A stretch of DNA of 64,000 nt from the NCBI RefSeq assembly GCF_000829465.1, contig NZ_JXAL01000034.1, positions 124,001 to 188,000 on the forward strand, in the 5' to 3' direction. Below, in pieces: positions 47,135-55,242 of this stretch (position 1 is the first letter of the stretch; every line of letters starts with the position of its first letter). The stretch is from Cohnella kolymensis (GTDB lineage Bacteria; Bacillota; Bacilli; Paenibacillales; Paenibacillaceae). The notes beneath the pieces are model-generated. The model saw nothing but the letters and a program-made list of their open reading frames with translations, had not been told where the DNA came from and ran no database searches. The translations under genes and the position numbers were made by a program.

Positions 47135-47955
47135 ATGAACACTGTAATCATTGAAAAATCCGATGACTTTCAAAGAGACTCCGGTTCATGTGTCGCCGGA
47201 GCTGATCACAGAGATCCCGCAGTTCGTCGAGTTAAGAAGACTGTCCGACCATGAGGCACTTCAACGTTTAGCATCGCACATCAAAAGAAAAGGTTATAGC
47301 TCAAACACTGAGAGGGCATATACAGGCCATGCCTTACGATTTCTTCGTCAATTGGTTGTTCCATTTAACCAAGTCGAGCCTTGTCATGTTCAAAGTTACA
47401 TCGATGCCTTGTTTCAAGAACATCGCTCAAATACGTATATCAGCCAAACATTAAGTGCTTTAAGATTTTGGATATGTGAAGTGGAGACCCGTGTCGGTTT
47501 TCAGAAGATTTGGATCATGCCGAAGAGAGAACAAAAGCTGCCTGCCGTGTTATCTACTGAATGTTCGACAGTCGAAGGGAAAAAAGGACCGTTATACTGT
47601 GCTGTCGTCATCTGCCTACATGGTACTTGAACAATATTTGAAAAGTTCGCACAGTGAACATTATCTGTTCCCAAGTGGGGAGGGACCACACAAACCCATT
47701 CATGTCCGAACGATTCAACAGGTGTTCGAAAGAGCCAGGAGAGCCGCCGGCATAGTTAAACAAGCAACTGTGCATACATTGAGGCATTCTTTTGCAACAC
47801 ATCTCTTAGAGGAAGGAACGGACCTGCGCTACATTCAGGAGTTATTGGGTCATGCCAGTTCAAAGACAACTGAAATATATACACATGTGAGTGTCAAAGA
47901 TGTGAGGAGGATCAAAAGCCCATTAGATCGGATTATCGAACCAGATAATTTTTGA
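47135..47955 (+). pseudogene. XerC/D- or IntI-like tyrosine recombinase with central deletion
   Basis: GGGGAGG precedes ATG 47135. The frame slips near 47160. The SAM-like N-terminal domain (HIKRKGYSSNTERAYTGHAL, NTYISQTLSALRFW) runs to LPAVLST at ~47560. From there it jumps to RQSKGKKDRYTVLSSSAYMV in a new frame and the C-terminal catalytic part: HTLRHSFATHLLEEGTDLRY (His-X2-Arg), LLGHASSKTTEIYTHVS (His and Tyr nucleophile) and IKSPLDRI at the end. About 45 residues with the first catalytic Arg are missing. The SPLD ending and N-terminal pattern are shared with integron integrases and relatives. It lies directly before the first cassette. Confidence 0.75.
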
Positions 47956-47962
47956 GTTGTTC

Positions 47963-48049
47963 GCATAACAACTAATGGAGCATTTATTGTGAGTTCGTAT
48001 AAAAAGGATATGAAGGACGTTATATAAGTACAGAGAATAGACGTTATGC
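47963..48049 (+). repeat. attI-like or decayed attC region between recombinase and first cassette
   Basis: GCATAAC (47963-47969) and GTTATGC (48043-48049) are complementary and 87 bp apart. A second GACGTTAT at 48017-48024 repeats the GACGTTAT at 48041-48048. The conserved attC core is absent. Position next to the recombinase gene, at the first cassette boundary, is where an attI would lie. Confidence 0.5.
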
Positions 48050-48087
48050 GTAATTTCTGCAGATTGGATAAGGAGGTTAATCACTCA

Positions 48088-48611
48088 GTGGACAAAGTAC
48101 GTTACCCTATAGGTCATTTTGTGCCAATACCGAATCCTTCTGTTGAGGAGCGGAGAAATTTCATTCTTCAGATCCCAGAGTTATCAAAGTCCCTTAGAAA
48201 TATTTTAAAGAAATTAGATTCAGATAAACTTCAAATCCCTTATCGCCCTGATGCTTGGACAATTCAACAAATAGTACATCACTTGGCTGATAATGATATG
48301 AATGCTTATTTACGGTTCAAGCGGGCGTTAACCGAAGACGACCCCCTTGCCCACTCTTATCGCGAAGATTTATGGGCAGAACTAAGTGATTACAAAGATG
48401 TCCCCATAGAAACCTCGATTTCACTTCTAGAATTACTCCACAGTCGATTTTCATATTGCTTAATGGCTTAAACCCGAGTGACTTTGAAAGAAAATTAAGG
48501 ACTGAAGTGTTAGGAGCTGTCACACTTGATATTGCCCTCCAAAGATTTGTTTGGCATAACCGGCACCATATTGCGCAAATAAAATCATTAATACTCTGGA
48601 AAGGATGGTAA
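48088..48611 (+). pseudogene. DinB/YfiT-family (bacillithiol-transferase-like) protein, one frameshift
   Basis: GTG 48088 follows AAGGAGG. The sequence RYPIGHFVPIPNPSVEERRN, then WTIQQIVHHLADNDMNAYLR (metal-ligand His) and WAELSDYKD, matches the YfiT/BstA type. At ~48450 a shift moves the rest (LNGLNPSDFERKL, FVWHNRHHIAQIKSL with the second His pair) into another frame ending at 48611. Restoring it gives ~175 residues. Gene of the first array cassette. Confidence 0.8.
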
Positions 48612-48654
48612 GAATACGGCAGATTTGTAGGCATTTCGAGATGGCAGTAACTAC

Positions 48655-48816
48655 GCATAACACCGATTTCACGCTTCGCAGCCTGACGGCTGCTCGGTCC
48701 GCCTGAGCATTTCAAGGAAGCTGAATCAGGCGGACAACCCTGCGAACCTAACCGCGTCGCGGCCGCCCCGTTGGGGCTTAAGGTTCTCGAGTTCGTGAAT
48801 ATGCAGAACGTTATAC
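48655..48816 (+). repeat. attC-like element 3
   Basis: R'' GCATAAC (48655-48661), R' GTTATAC (48810-48816). Full class A core: GCAGCC/GGCTGC hairpin, GTCCGCC...GGCGGAC hairpin, CCGCGTCGCGG, CTTAAGGTTCTCGAG, and the inner arm TTCGTGAATA. Confidence 0.9.
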
Positions 48817-48865
48817 GAAACCTACGCAGACATCTTACTAAGATTTAATTCAAAGGAGTAATAGT

Positions 48866-49273
48866 ATGAACCCACCTAAACATTTTATTTCTGCTGCTGC
48901 AATTGTTTTGAATGATCAAAATGAAATATTACTTATTCGAGGTCCGCAAAGAGGTTGGGAAATGCCAGGTGGACATGTTGAAGTTGGCGAGTCATTGGCT
49001 CAAGCAGCAATCAGGGAAACAAAAGAAGAAGCTGGTGTGGATATTGAGATCATAAGATTTTGTGGGATATTCCAAAATGTGAAGGAGAGTATTTGTAATA
49101 CATTATTTCTAGCGAAATACATTGGTGGTACTCCAATAACTACAACAGAGAGTCTTGAATCAGGATTTTTCCCAATTGATAAAGCATTGACCATGGTGAC
49201 ATATATGAATTTTTGGGAGAGAATAGAAGTTTGCTTAAAACCAATTGAAGAGCCAGTATATGTTGAGTTCTAG
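48866..49273 (+). CDS. NUDIX hydrolase (cassette gene)
   Basis: 135 residues with a complete Nudix box, GGHVEVGESLAQAAIRETKE followed by EAGV. It hydrolyses a nucleoside diphosphate linked to another group; substrate unknown. The short hydrophobic N terminus (HFISAAAIVLNDQNEILLI) is typical of MutT/MTH-like members. AAAGGAG precedes ATG 48866. Only gene between elements 3 and 4; AT-rich codon use unlike the first 25 kb. Confidence 0.93.
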   Translation: MNPPKHFISAAAIVLNDQNEILLIRGPQRGWEMPGGHVEVGESLAQAAIRETKEEAGVDIEIIRFCGIFQNVKESICNTLFLAKYIGGTPITTTESLESGFFPIDKALTMVTYMNFWERIEVCLKPIEEPVYVEF

Positions 49274-49312
49274 AAAGAAGTGTGAATGTAATTCAAAGAA
49301 GGCGTAGGCATC

Positions 49313-49453
49313 ATATAACATGCATTCACGTTGCGGGCCAGAGGGATTTCATAGTAGCGAATTCAGGCGACAACCCTGCACCGACTAAGCGCCTCGCGCC
49401 CGGACCTTCGGTCCTTAAGTCGGTGAGGGTTCGTGAACGCGGGAACGTTATAC
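49313..49453 (+). repeat. attC-like element 4 (class C core)
   Basis: R'' ATATAAC (49313), R' GTTATAC (49447). Ends are conserved, but the core differs: GGACCTTCGGTCC hairpin and CACCGACTAAG...CTTAAGTCGGTG pairing replace the usual GAACCTAA...TTAAGGTTC. The covariation keeps the stem. Confidence 0.85.
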
Positions 49454-49751
49454 GATATTGGGGCAAGAACGGTTAATTTATCAATTTATCTCCTTTCATT
49501 TCTATTTCATGTCTAGATTTTCATCCAAACAATCAGAAAAAATGATTAATCATGGTTATCATGAAGCAATGATGCACGAAATCGATTGATTACTTTAGTG
49601 GAGGATGTGGAAACGGTGGAAGGAAAATATTATAAAAAAAAATGATGAAATGATAAAAGAATTAAAAAAATGATTTTTAGATCTTTTTTGTAATCAAAAT
49701 AATCTACAAACTCAAGAGTTTGATCACCCAGAAAACGGATGGGCATGCCAG
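49454..49751 (+). other. Cassette segment with decayed coding sequence
   Basis: No complete gene. A frame upstream of 49752 (DLFCNQNNLQTQEFDHPENG) runs directly into the 89-residue ORF, so the gene probably began further left and has lost frame in A-rich tracts near 49630-49680. Confidence 0.4.
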
Positions 49752-50021
49752 ATGAGAAAAAGTAGTAAGATTACACTTGGTCTTTCATCACGAGCAGTAA
49801 CGGTGATCATTCAAAATGCAAATGATGATATGGTTAAAATATCAATTGGTAAAATGAAGTGGGCATCCAAAGTAGCAGGGGGATTAGTTGCACTATTCAG
49901 TCCAGTGGCATTGGTGGCATTTCCATTTGCTGTAGCTACTTTAGTAGGTACGGTAAAGCAAAACAATATGTTTAAACAAATAGAAGGATTTATTAAAAAT
50001 CGCATGACTCTAATTGATTGA
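49752..50021 (+). CDS. Small two-helix membrane protein of unknown function (possibly 5'-decayed)
   Basis: 89 residues with a hydrophobic pair of helices (VAGGLVALFSPVALVAFPFA, VATLVGTV) between polar ends. No ribosome site precedes ATG 49752, and the frame stays open upstream, so a longer protein may be truncated. It is alone in its cassette. No family recognised. Confidence 0.5.
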   Translation: MRKSSKITLGLSSRAVTVIIQNANDDMVKISIGKMKWASKVAGGLVALFSPVALVAFPFAVATLVGTVKQNNMFKQIEGFIKNRMTLID

Positions 50022-50136
50022 GAATGAAAGAAATAGGAAGAGTTCAAAAGCGCATAAGGGATGCTTCGCGTTGGAAGTGGTGATATACCAGGTTAACAAC
50101 AATATTTGGAGAGGATTCGAAGAAGGCCCCAACATC

Positions 50137-50282
50137 GTATAACACCGTATTCACGCTGCGGGGCTTTCGCCCCTTGGTCGTCAGATGTATAATCATGGAA
50201 GAAATCTCAGACGACACACGAGCCGGCCTAAGATAGGAGCTATCTAAGGCCGGCTCGGTCGTGAATACGAGGAACGTTAGTT
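50137..50282 (+). repeat. attC-like element 5 (class B core)
   Basis: R'' GTATAAC (50137), R' GTTAGTT (50276). The inner arms GTATTCACG/CGTGAATAC are perfect. The core is replaced by GGGGCTTTCGCCCC, a TCGTCAGA...TCAGACGA pairing and a long CCGGCCTAAGATA...TATCTAAGGCCGG stem. Confidence 0.88.
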
Positions 50283-50423
50283 GAAATTAACGCAGATATT
50301 TAGAAATGAGAAGAACAAAGATCACCAAACAAATGTTCTGTCATGGGTTGGAATTGAATGGTATAATACAACTACAATTGAATCTTGGGTGGGCATGGTT
50401 TCCCTTCGAAAGGAGGTGAAGCC

Positions 50424-50519
50424 ATGGAGTTAAAAGATGCAATAACAATCATGATTCTTTTCGCGTCTTTTGTAATTGCTCTTCTAACATACATCGGGAA
50501 TAACTATAAGAGAAAGTAA
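50424..50519 (+). CDS. Holin-like type I toxin peptide (TxpA/BsrG-like family)
   Basis: 31 residues: a start MELKDAITIMILFASFV, one transmembrane helix and the basic end NNYKRK, the pattern of the putative holin-like toxin family. AAAGGAGGTG lies ideally upstream of ATG 50424, and GAATGGTATAAT about 65 bp upstream is a good -10 region. A terminator follows the stop at once. Such toxins are silenced by an antisense RNA overlapping their 3' end. It occupies its own cassette. Confidence 0.8.
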   Translation: MELKDAITIMILFASFVIALLTYIGNNYKRK

Positions 50520-50632
50520 AAACCCACCCCAAGGTTGCACGCCGAAGGTGGGTTTTGACCTCTACGACCTAGAAGGGATAAACCCATCCAAGCCAATTGT
50601 GTCGCCGAGTGTTTGCCGCACTCGGCTTCTTA
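50518..50632. terminator. Two terminator hairpins at the toxin 3' end (probable antisense RNA region)
   Basis: AAAACCCACC (50518) pairs with GGTGGGTTTT (to 50556), and GCCGAGTG (50604) with CACTCGGC (50619-50626), followed by TTCTT. The first also works on the minus strand, where an antitoxin RNA starting near 50600 would end. The RNA itself is inferred from the family arrangement. Confidence 0.55.
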
Positions 50633-50744
50633 TCTAATATGATAACACAAAGAAATTTAGAATCAATAAGTACAGAAAAGGCATATTGGGAGCCTATAAA
50701 GAATAAGGAACGAACTCTGGTCAACTCAGGGAGGCGTTAACAGC

Positions 50745-50906
50745 ACCTAACACCGTTTTCACGCTAACGGAGCCTACGGCTCCTTGGTCCGCCCGAGGCA
50801 AGTCGAGGGAGTTGATCAGGCGGACAGCCCTGCGAACCTAAAGCGCCGCGGCCGGCTCCTCCGGAGCCTTAAGGTTCTCGGGTTCGTGATGCGAGAGACG
50901 TTATGT
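50745..50906 (+). repeat. attC-like element 6
   Basis: R'' ACCTAAC (50745), R' GTTATGT (50900). Class A core with GGAGCCTACGGCTCC and GGCTCCTCCGGAGCC hairpins. The inner right arm is shortened (GTGATGCGAGAGAC). Confidence 0.9.
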
Positions 50907-50942
50907 GAAACCAATGCTAGACGAAGAAAGGAAAGAGAAAAC

Positions 50943-51434
50943 TTGATAATTTTAAGACTTACGAAAGCTCTGTTAAAAGACATGAAAGTAACACCAATTG
51001 AATCAGACAGTGTACCTTCATTGTTTAATTGGCACGTTAATATTTATAGATTGAATAATTGCAAACACATAGTTTTTGTTAATGACTTATCACGGCTCAG
51101 TGTAATCATAGATGGAATTAGGACGGGGCAGTTAGCTCAGATGAAGGAGAAATTTTTAATTACTCTTGAGGATTATCTAAGAAGTGAAGGGGTAGAAGAC
51201 GGTTTAGTTGCTTCATATTTAAAGGAAGGATCAGAATTAAGAATTGCAAGAACTAACAATAGAAGTGTACTAGGAACGATGAAAGAGGTAACCTTCTTCG
51301 TCGAAGATGATTTTCAGGACAATATAAGTCGACTAAAGTGGCTTAATCAAATGATTCACAAACCAATTGATTATCATGAACCAATAAATGTATTTAAAAA
51401 AGCTATTAAAGATCAATATAAAGACATCATGTAA
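50943..51434 (+). CDS. DUF6933-like protein (cassette gene)
   Basis: 163 residues from TTG 50943 (GAAAGGAAAG upstream); the open frame further left is element sequence. The pattern is TKALLKDMKVTPIES, then FNWHVNIYRLNNCKHIVFVN and DLSRLSVIIDGIR, with a C-terminal RTNNRSVLGTMKE. This matches the DUF6933 type, whose function is unknown. It fills the cassette between elements 6 and 7. Confidence 0.7.
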   Translation: MIILRLTKALLKDMKVTPIESDSVPSLFNWHVNIYRLNNCKHIVFVNDLSRLSVIIDGIRTGQLAQMKEKFLITLEDYLRSEGVEDGLVASYLKEGSELRIARTNNRSVLGTMKEVTFFVEDDFQDNISRLKWLNQMIHKPIDYHEPINVFKKAIKDQYKDIM

Positions 51435-51460
51435 GTATATTCAGGGAAGGCACTGGCATC

Positions 51461-51627
51461 ACATAACACCGTATTCACGCATCGCAGCCTGGTGGCTGCT
51501 CGGTCCGCCTGAGGCATTTCCGAGGAAAGCCTGTTCAAGCGGACAACCCTGCGAACCTAACCGCGTCGCGGACGGCTCCTCCGGAGCCTTAAGGTTCTCG
51601 GGTTCGTGAATACGAAAGACGTTATGT
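51461..51627 (+). repeat. attC-like element 7
   Basis: R'' ACATAAC (51461-51467), R' GTTATGT (51621-51627), perfectly complementary. Class A core complete: GCAGCCTGGTGGCTGC, GTCCGCCTGA...AGCGGAC, CCGCGTCGCGG and GGCTCCTCCGGAGCC. A good representative copy. Confidence 0.92.
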
Positions 51628-51658
51628 GAAATACAGCAAATTAAGAAGGTGAAAATAC

Positions 51659-52676
51659 ATGAAGCCATCTGAGATTTTTGAGTCTTTAGTTAGTTATTTC
51701 ATGCCCGAACATCAAGATTTATCTTGGGTGATATTTGATATAGCTGATGATTCAAATCATCCACTAAATTACAAACTTAATCATTACATGGATAGTATTC
51801 ATAATAGAATTATAGATAGTTTTCTAGAAGATCCAACTAATAAACACATATATAATTCTAATAATGATGCTCGAATTGCTATAGCGTGTCGCAATATTGA
51901 AAATGAAATCTTATGTAGAATTAGATCTACTTTCTAGGGCTCATGAGTTTGCTCGTCCTAAGCCATATAACCATCCTGATCTCCTGGACGTTACATACGA
52001 TAAACACCAATTAGTAAGGATAGAAGAGCTTAACATTGAACGAGGAGGAACTATACGCAGTAAAGATCATGTATTTCAAATACTCCCTTCACTTCCTCAA
52101 AAAAACTCCATGTATTGGGTACTCCCATTCCTTTTTAAACTCGGGAGCAGGGCTGAAGTGAAGATTAGACTTGATCCTTTTATGATTCATCCAGCAGTAA
52201 GTTATACAGAAGTGGCGTATAAAATGCGTGTTTATGGCACACCTCTTGATTGGAACGATATATCTAATTTGAAAGAGGTTAGACACGCTAGATGGATGCC
52301 TGATTCTCTTGGTGTGGAAGGAAATCAATTTACAGATGTAGCTTGGGATCCACGTTCTGATGGAATTCATTTTGTCTGTGAAGAAGTACCTACTGTTGTT
52401 GACTCTAAATTTAGAGGTAGCAGATATTTACATGGTATCTATAATCCGATGACATCAAGATTTGCACATGTAGACGGGGCAATACGTTTATATACTGAAG
52501 ATGAAATATCAAATAGACATCTAGTACATGTTCGAAATAGTGGGAAGTCTGGAATAAGAATAAAGATATTTCAAGCAGATGGAGAAATAGACAGAGAGAT
52601 GTGGTGTAACTTAGCAGCATCGTTCTTTGTTTGGAATAAAGATGTACAAGAATATTTTACTTCTGGAGGTTTCTAA
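51659..52676 (+). pseudogene. Cassette protein of unknown function, split in two frames
   Basis: ATG 51659 (GAAGGTG upstream) opens 92 residues (FESLVSYFMPEHQDLSWVIF). The frame ends at 51937 just where a second frame (51897-52676) continues with LDLLSRAHEFARPKPYNHPD and a beta-rich C-terminal region (KMRVYGTPLDWNDI, WMPDSLGVEGNQFTDVAWDP). A one-base shift near 51915 would join them into ~339 residues. Two translationally coupled genes are also possible. No family recognised. Confidence 0.6.
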
Positions 52677-52690
52677 GTAGGCTGTAGTTC

Positions 52691-52835
52691 ACATAACAAT
52701 GCATTCACGCTGCGGGGCTTACGCCCCTTGGTTGTCAGATGTATCATCAAAGAAGAATATTCAGACAACTCATGACCCGGCCTAAGATAAGACTATCTAA
52801 GGCCGGGTCGCGTCGTGAATGCGGAAACGTTAGGC
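52691..52835 (+). repeat. attC-like element 8 (class B core)
   Basis: R'' ACATAAC (52691), R' GTTAGGC (52829). Inner arms are GCATTCACG and CGTGAATGC, a compensatory change that keeps pairing. The core is like element 5 with the GGCCTAAGATA...TATCTAAGGCC stem. Confidence 0.9.
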
Positions 52836-52868
52836 GAAATAATATTTTGAAGAGACAGGAAACTAAAA

Positions 52869-53228
52869 GTGACAATAACAGATAAAACAAGAAAGATGTT
52901 GTGGGGTAGGTCTGGAAATCGATGCTCTATCTGCAAACAAGAATTGGTTTTAGATGAAACAGACCTGGATGATGCATCAGTGATAGGCGAAGAATGTCAC
53001 ATAATATCCGAGAAAGATAATGGACCGCGTCACAGGAATGATTATCCAACAGATCAATTCGATTCATATGAGAACTTATTACTACTCTGCCGAGTTCATC
53101 ATAAGATGGTTGATGATCAAAAGGAAACATACACAGAAGACATACTAAGACAACTTAAGAATAATCACGAGAAATGGGTGACTGAGAGATTAAATAAAGA
53201 TGATTTCAAGGAAAGTAAAAACCATTAA
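52869..53228 (+). CDS. HNH endonuclease-like protein (cassette gene)
   Basis: 119 residues from GTG 52869. The HNH/zinc pattern is visible: NRCSICKQEL (first Cys pair), VIGEECHIISEK (the His of the fold) and ENLLLLCRVHHKMVDDQ (second part with Cys-X2-His-His). Small stand-alone HNH proteins of this type cut DNA. It shares a cassette with the gene interrupted by the Tn3-like element. Confidence 0.85.
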   Translation: MTITDKTRKMLWGRSGNRCSICKQELVLDETDLDDASVIGEECHIISEKDNGPRHRNDYPTDQFDSYENLLLLCRVHHKMVDDQKETYTEDILRQLKNNHEKWVTERLNKDDFKESKNH

Positions 53229-53284
53229 AAACTAAAAAAGAATTAAAGAGAATGTACCAGCAGCACTGTATAGAATACATAATA

Positions 53285-53325
53285 GGGGTCCAGCCAACAT
53301 TTTAACCAAAATATACGCTATGACA
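53285..53325 (+). repeat. Left 41 bp inverted repeat of the Tn3-like element
   Basis: Starts GGGGTCCAGCC and ends ACGCTATGACA; identical to the reverse complement of 59541-59581. Confidence 0.95.
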
Positions 53326-53451
53326 TTAATTACCAGATAAAAGCTGGATTTCCTTACTCTAAGGATTCCAGCTTCTATGGATCTGATTAAATGATCTCAA
53401 TATATCCTTGTGTTATTAGCTTTTCTGCATTTTCTCCGGTTACAACCCAAA

Positions 53452-53682
53452 TCAAATTATTGTCCCCTTTAATAAACCGCATGCCAGGTTTACGTTCGTT
53501 TTTACGAACTCCCTTGCAAGCTGCAGCTCTGAAAATTCATATGTAACTAAAAATGATGGATGCTCTTTACGACAAGCATTCGAGCAAAATCCGTAATTCT
53601 CGTTATGATGGTCTTTTCCGCATAATCTACATGGATACTTTGGTTTATCCTTTGGTTTTTTCAATCGAATGATCGTATTCAT
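53452..53682 (-). CDS. Small zinc-ribbon-like protein in the transposon
   Basis: ~76 residues from MNTIIRLKKP at 53682. CRLCGKDHHNE and FCSNACRKEH form a four-Cys zinc site like those of HNH-associated or MYM-type ribbons. It overlaps the 3' end of the preceding leftward gene by ~38 bp. Function unknown. Confidence 0.55.
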   Translation of the reverse strand: MNTIIRLKKPKDKPKYPCRLCGKDHHNENYGFCSNACRKEHPSFLVTYEFSELQLAREFVKTNVNLACGLLKGTII

Positions 53683-54148
53683 TGGTACGCCGTATTTCAA
53701 GTGTTTGTGAGTCTGTATGGATGCTAAAACTTTTTGATAATGTAGTCAGTGAAACTTTTCTTCCAGGCGGCTCGAAAAGATGAATATTAAACAGATGATT
53801 GCCGATATTTTGTTTGATAAATAGTTTTTCAATCCTACCTTTAGACACGGTAGCTTGTCCTTCGATTTCATAGAAAGCAAATGAGAACCCCTTCCCAATC
53901 CCCTCAAAATGAAGGATTTTAGTAGAATCGACAGCGTTAAATTCGTAATTCGGGTTCTTATTTACCTTTTCAACAATTTTTTGAGGGATTTTAATGGATT
54001 TATAGTCAGATACAACTTTCCCCATGATAGATGGAGTAATATCCGTAAACCTATATCCTTGCTCAAGTTTTTCGATCTCAAAACATTCTCTAGCAGTGGT
54101 TTCAATGTAAAATTTCAGGTAATGATTAAGTTCTTCTTTAGTTATCAT
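53645..54148 (-). CDS. Hypothetical protein in the transposon
   Basis: 167 residues, mixed alpha/beta, no signal peptide, no recognised family. It starts MITKEELNHYLKFYIETTAR. It occupies the place where tnpA lies in complete Tn5401-like elements, between tnpI and the left end, and overlaps the zinc-ribbon gene. The overlap suggests a two-gene unit transcribed leftward. Confidence 0.5.
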   Translation of the reverse strand: MITKEELNHYLKFYIETTARECFEIEKLEQGYRFTDITPSIMGKVVSDYKSIKIPQKIVEKVNKNPNYEFNAVDSTKILHFEGIGKGFSFAFYEIEGQATVSKGRIEKLFIKQNIGNHLFNIHLFEPPGRKVSLTTLSKSFSIHTDSQTLEIRRTNEYDHSIEKTKG

Positions 54149-54193
54149 GTTAGAGCTCCACCCACTATTAGAATTTTTAAAATCACGTACCCC

Positions 54194-55111
54194 TTACTGC
54201 CAAGCAATTTTTTCTACTTCCGATTGTAAATCCGCGCGGGTTGCATGGACATAAATCATTGTCGTGTCCAGGCTATCGTGCCCCATAATTTGTGCGAGCC
54301 TATGCAATGGGGTGTTTTCCGCCATCACATACCCGAATCGATGCCGCAGATCATGAGCGCTTAAACCCTCGAGCTTTGCCATCTTCATATACTTCTTTAT
54401 AAAATGTCGCAATCCGCGCTCGCTTAATCGTTCGCCCGTCTTCTCCGATGGAAACAAAATCGGAATGTCAGTTTGCAACAAAGGGATATATTTTTCTAGT
54501 GCAGCTCTAACGGTAGCATTCAAAGGAACCTCTCGCTGTTTGTTACGCTTACCTGATCGAACTGTAAGCTGTCCGCTACGTTTACCCAGTGTAATATCCT
54601 CAGGAGTCAAGTCACACACTTCCATCGTTCGTAATCCGGTATGAAGCATGAGATAAAGAATGGTCTGATCCCGGAGAGAGCCCTTGTGTTCAGCTGCAGC
54701 GATTAACGCTGCTTCTTCCTTGTCGGTCATCTGCCTTGGACTTGTTTTTTCTTCCGGAACCAATTTGACTGGTTTCGAGGGATTGCGGCGAATGAGTCCT
54801 TCCGAGTTTGCCCATTCAAAAAAACGTTTAAGTGTGATGAGACGGCGATTGATTGTAGATGGCTTCAACCCCATTGTTTTTTGCATAACTTCTCGGTACC
54901 GAGTCAATGTCGGGGTAGCCACATCCTCGATCCGAAATACAAGTTCTTCTTCCTGATGCTCCGCGGTTTCAAACCAGCCAATAAACTGTTTTAAATCACC
55001 TGCATATTCGCGTAACGTTTTTGGATTTAAATCTTCTTGTGTCGTGAGGACATGAATGAAAGCATGAATATGTTGTTCACCTTGATCTGAAATTCCCATT
55101 GTATGGTTCAT
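54194..55111 (-). CDS. TnpI-like tyrosine recombinase (cointegrate resolvase)
   Basis: 305 residues from ATG 55111 (GGAGGG upstream); an earlier in-frame ATG at 55153 lies in the resolution site. The SAM-like N-terminal domain (TLREYAGDLKQFIGWFETAE) is followed by the catalytic domain: GLRTMEVCDL (Arg I), LSAHDLRHRFG (His-X2-Arg), IMGHDSLDTTMIYVHAT (His and Tyr nucleophile). All catalytic residues are present. Next to a four-motif site and Tn3-type ends it is best read as TnpI, which resolves transposition cointegrates. Confidence 0.85.
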   Translation of the reverse strand: MNHTMGISDQGEQHIHAFIHVLTTQEDLNPKTLREYAGDLKQFIGWFETAEHQEEELVFRIEDVATPTLTRYREVMQKTMGLKPSTINRRLITLKRFFEWANSEGLIRRNPSKPVKLVPEEKTSPRQMTDKEEAALIAAAEHKGSLRDQTILYLMLHTGLRTMEVCDLTPEDITLGKRSGQLTVRSGKRNKQREVPLNATVRAALEKYIPLLQTDIPILFPSEKTGERLSERGLRHFIKKYMKMAKLEGLSAHDLRHRFGYVMAENTPLHRLAQIMGHDSLDTTMIYVHATRADLQSEVEKIAWQ

Positions 55112-55142
55112 CGTTCTAGACCCTCCAAATTGTTGACTTACC

Positions 55143-55241
55143 TTAGCGGTCATGATAATCTTATCTTAATTGACACATTAGCGGACATCAAGGTTTAGTT
55201 TTAGATATGTTTTATGACCGCTAATATTATTTAGCGGTCAT
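55143..55241 (+). promoter_or_regulatory. TnpI internal resolution site with four 11 bp motifs
   Basis: TTAGCGGTCAT (55143-55153) and TTAGCGGACAT (55178-55188) are direct copies. ATGACCGCTAA (55214-55224) and TTAGCGGTCAT (55231-55241) are inverted around a 6 bp spacer. This is the IR1-IR2 plus DR1-DR2 plan of Tn4430/Tn5401 sites; the motif agrees with the Tn5401 core ATGTCCRCTAAY at all but one base. The promoter of tnpI probably overlaps. Confidence 0.85.
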
Positions 55242-55242
55242 T

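Noticed and set aside
46847..47254. The 135-codon frame running from the AlkD-like gene into the recombinase
   Set aside because: It crosses a terminator hairpin and is out of frame with the recombinase domains.
54194..55111. This intact tyrosine recombinase as the integrase of the cassette array
   Set aside because: It lies inside a later insertion with Tn3-type ends and has its own four-motif site. It cannot be the original array integrase, although cross-action is not excluded.
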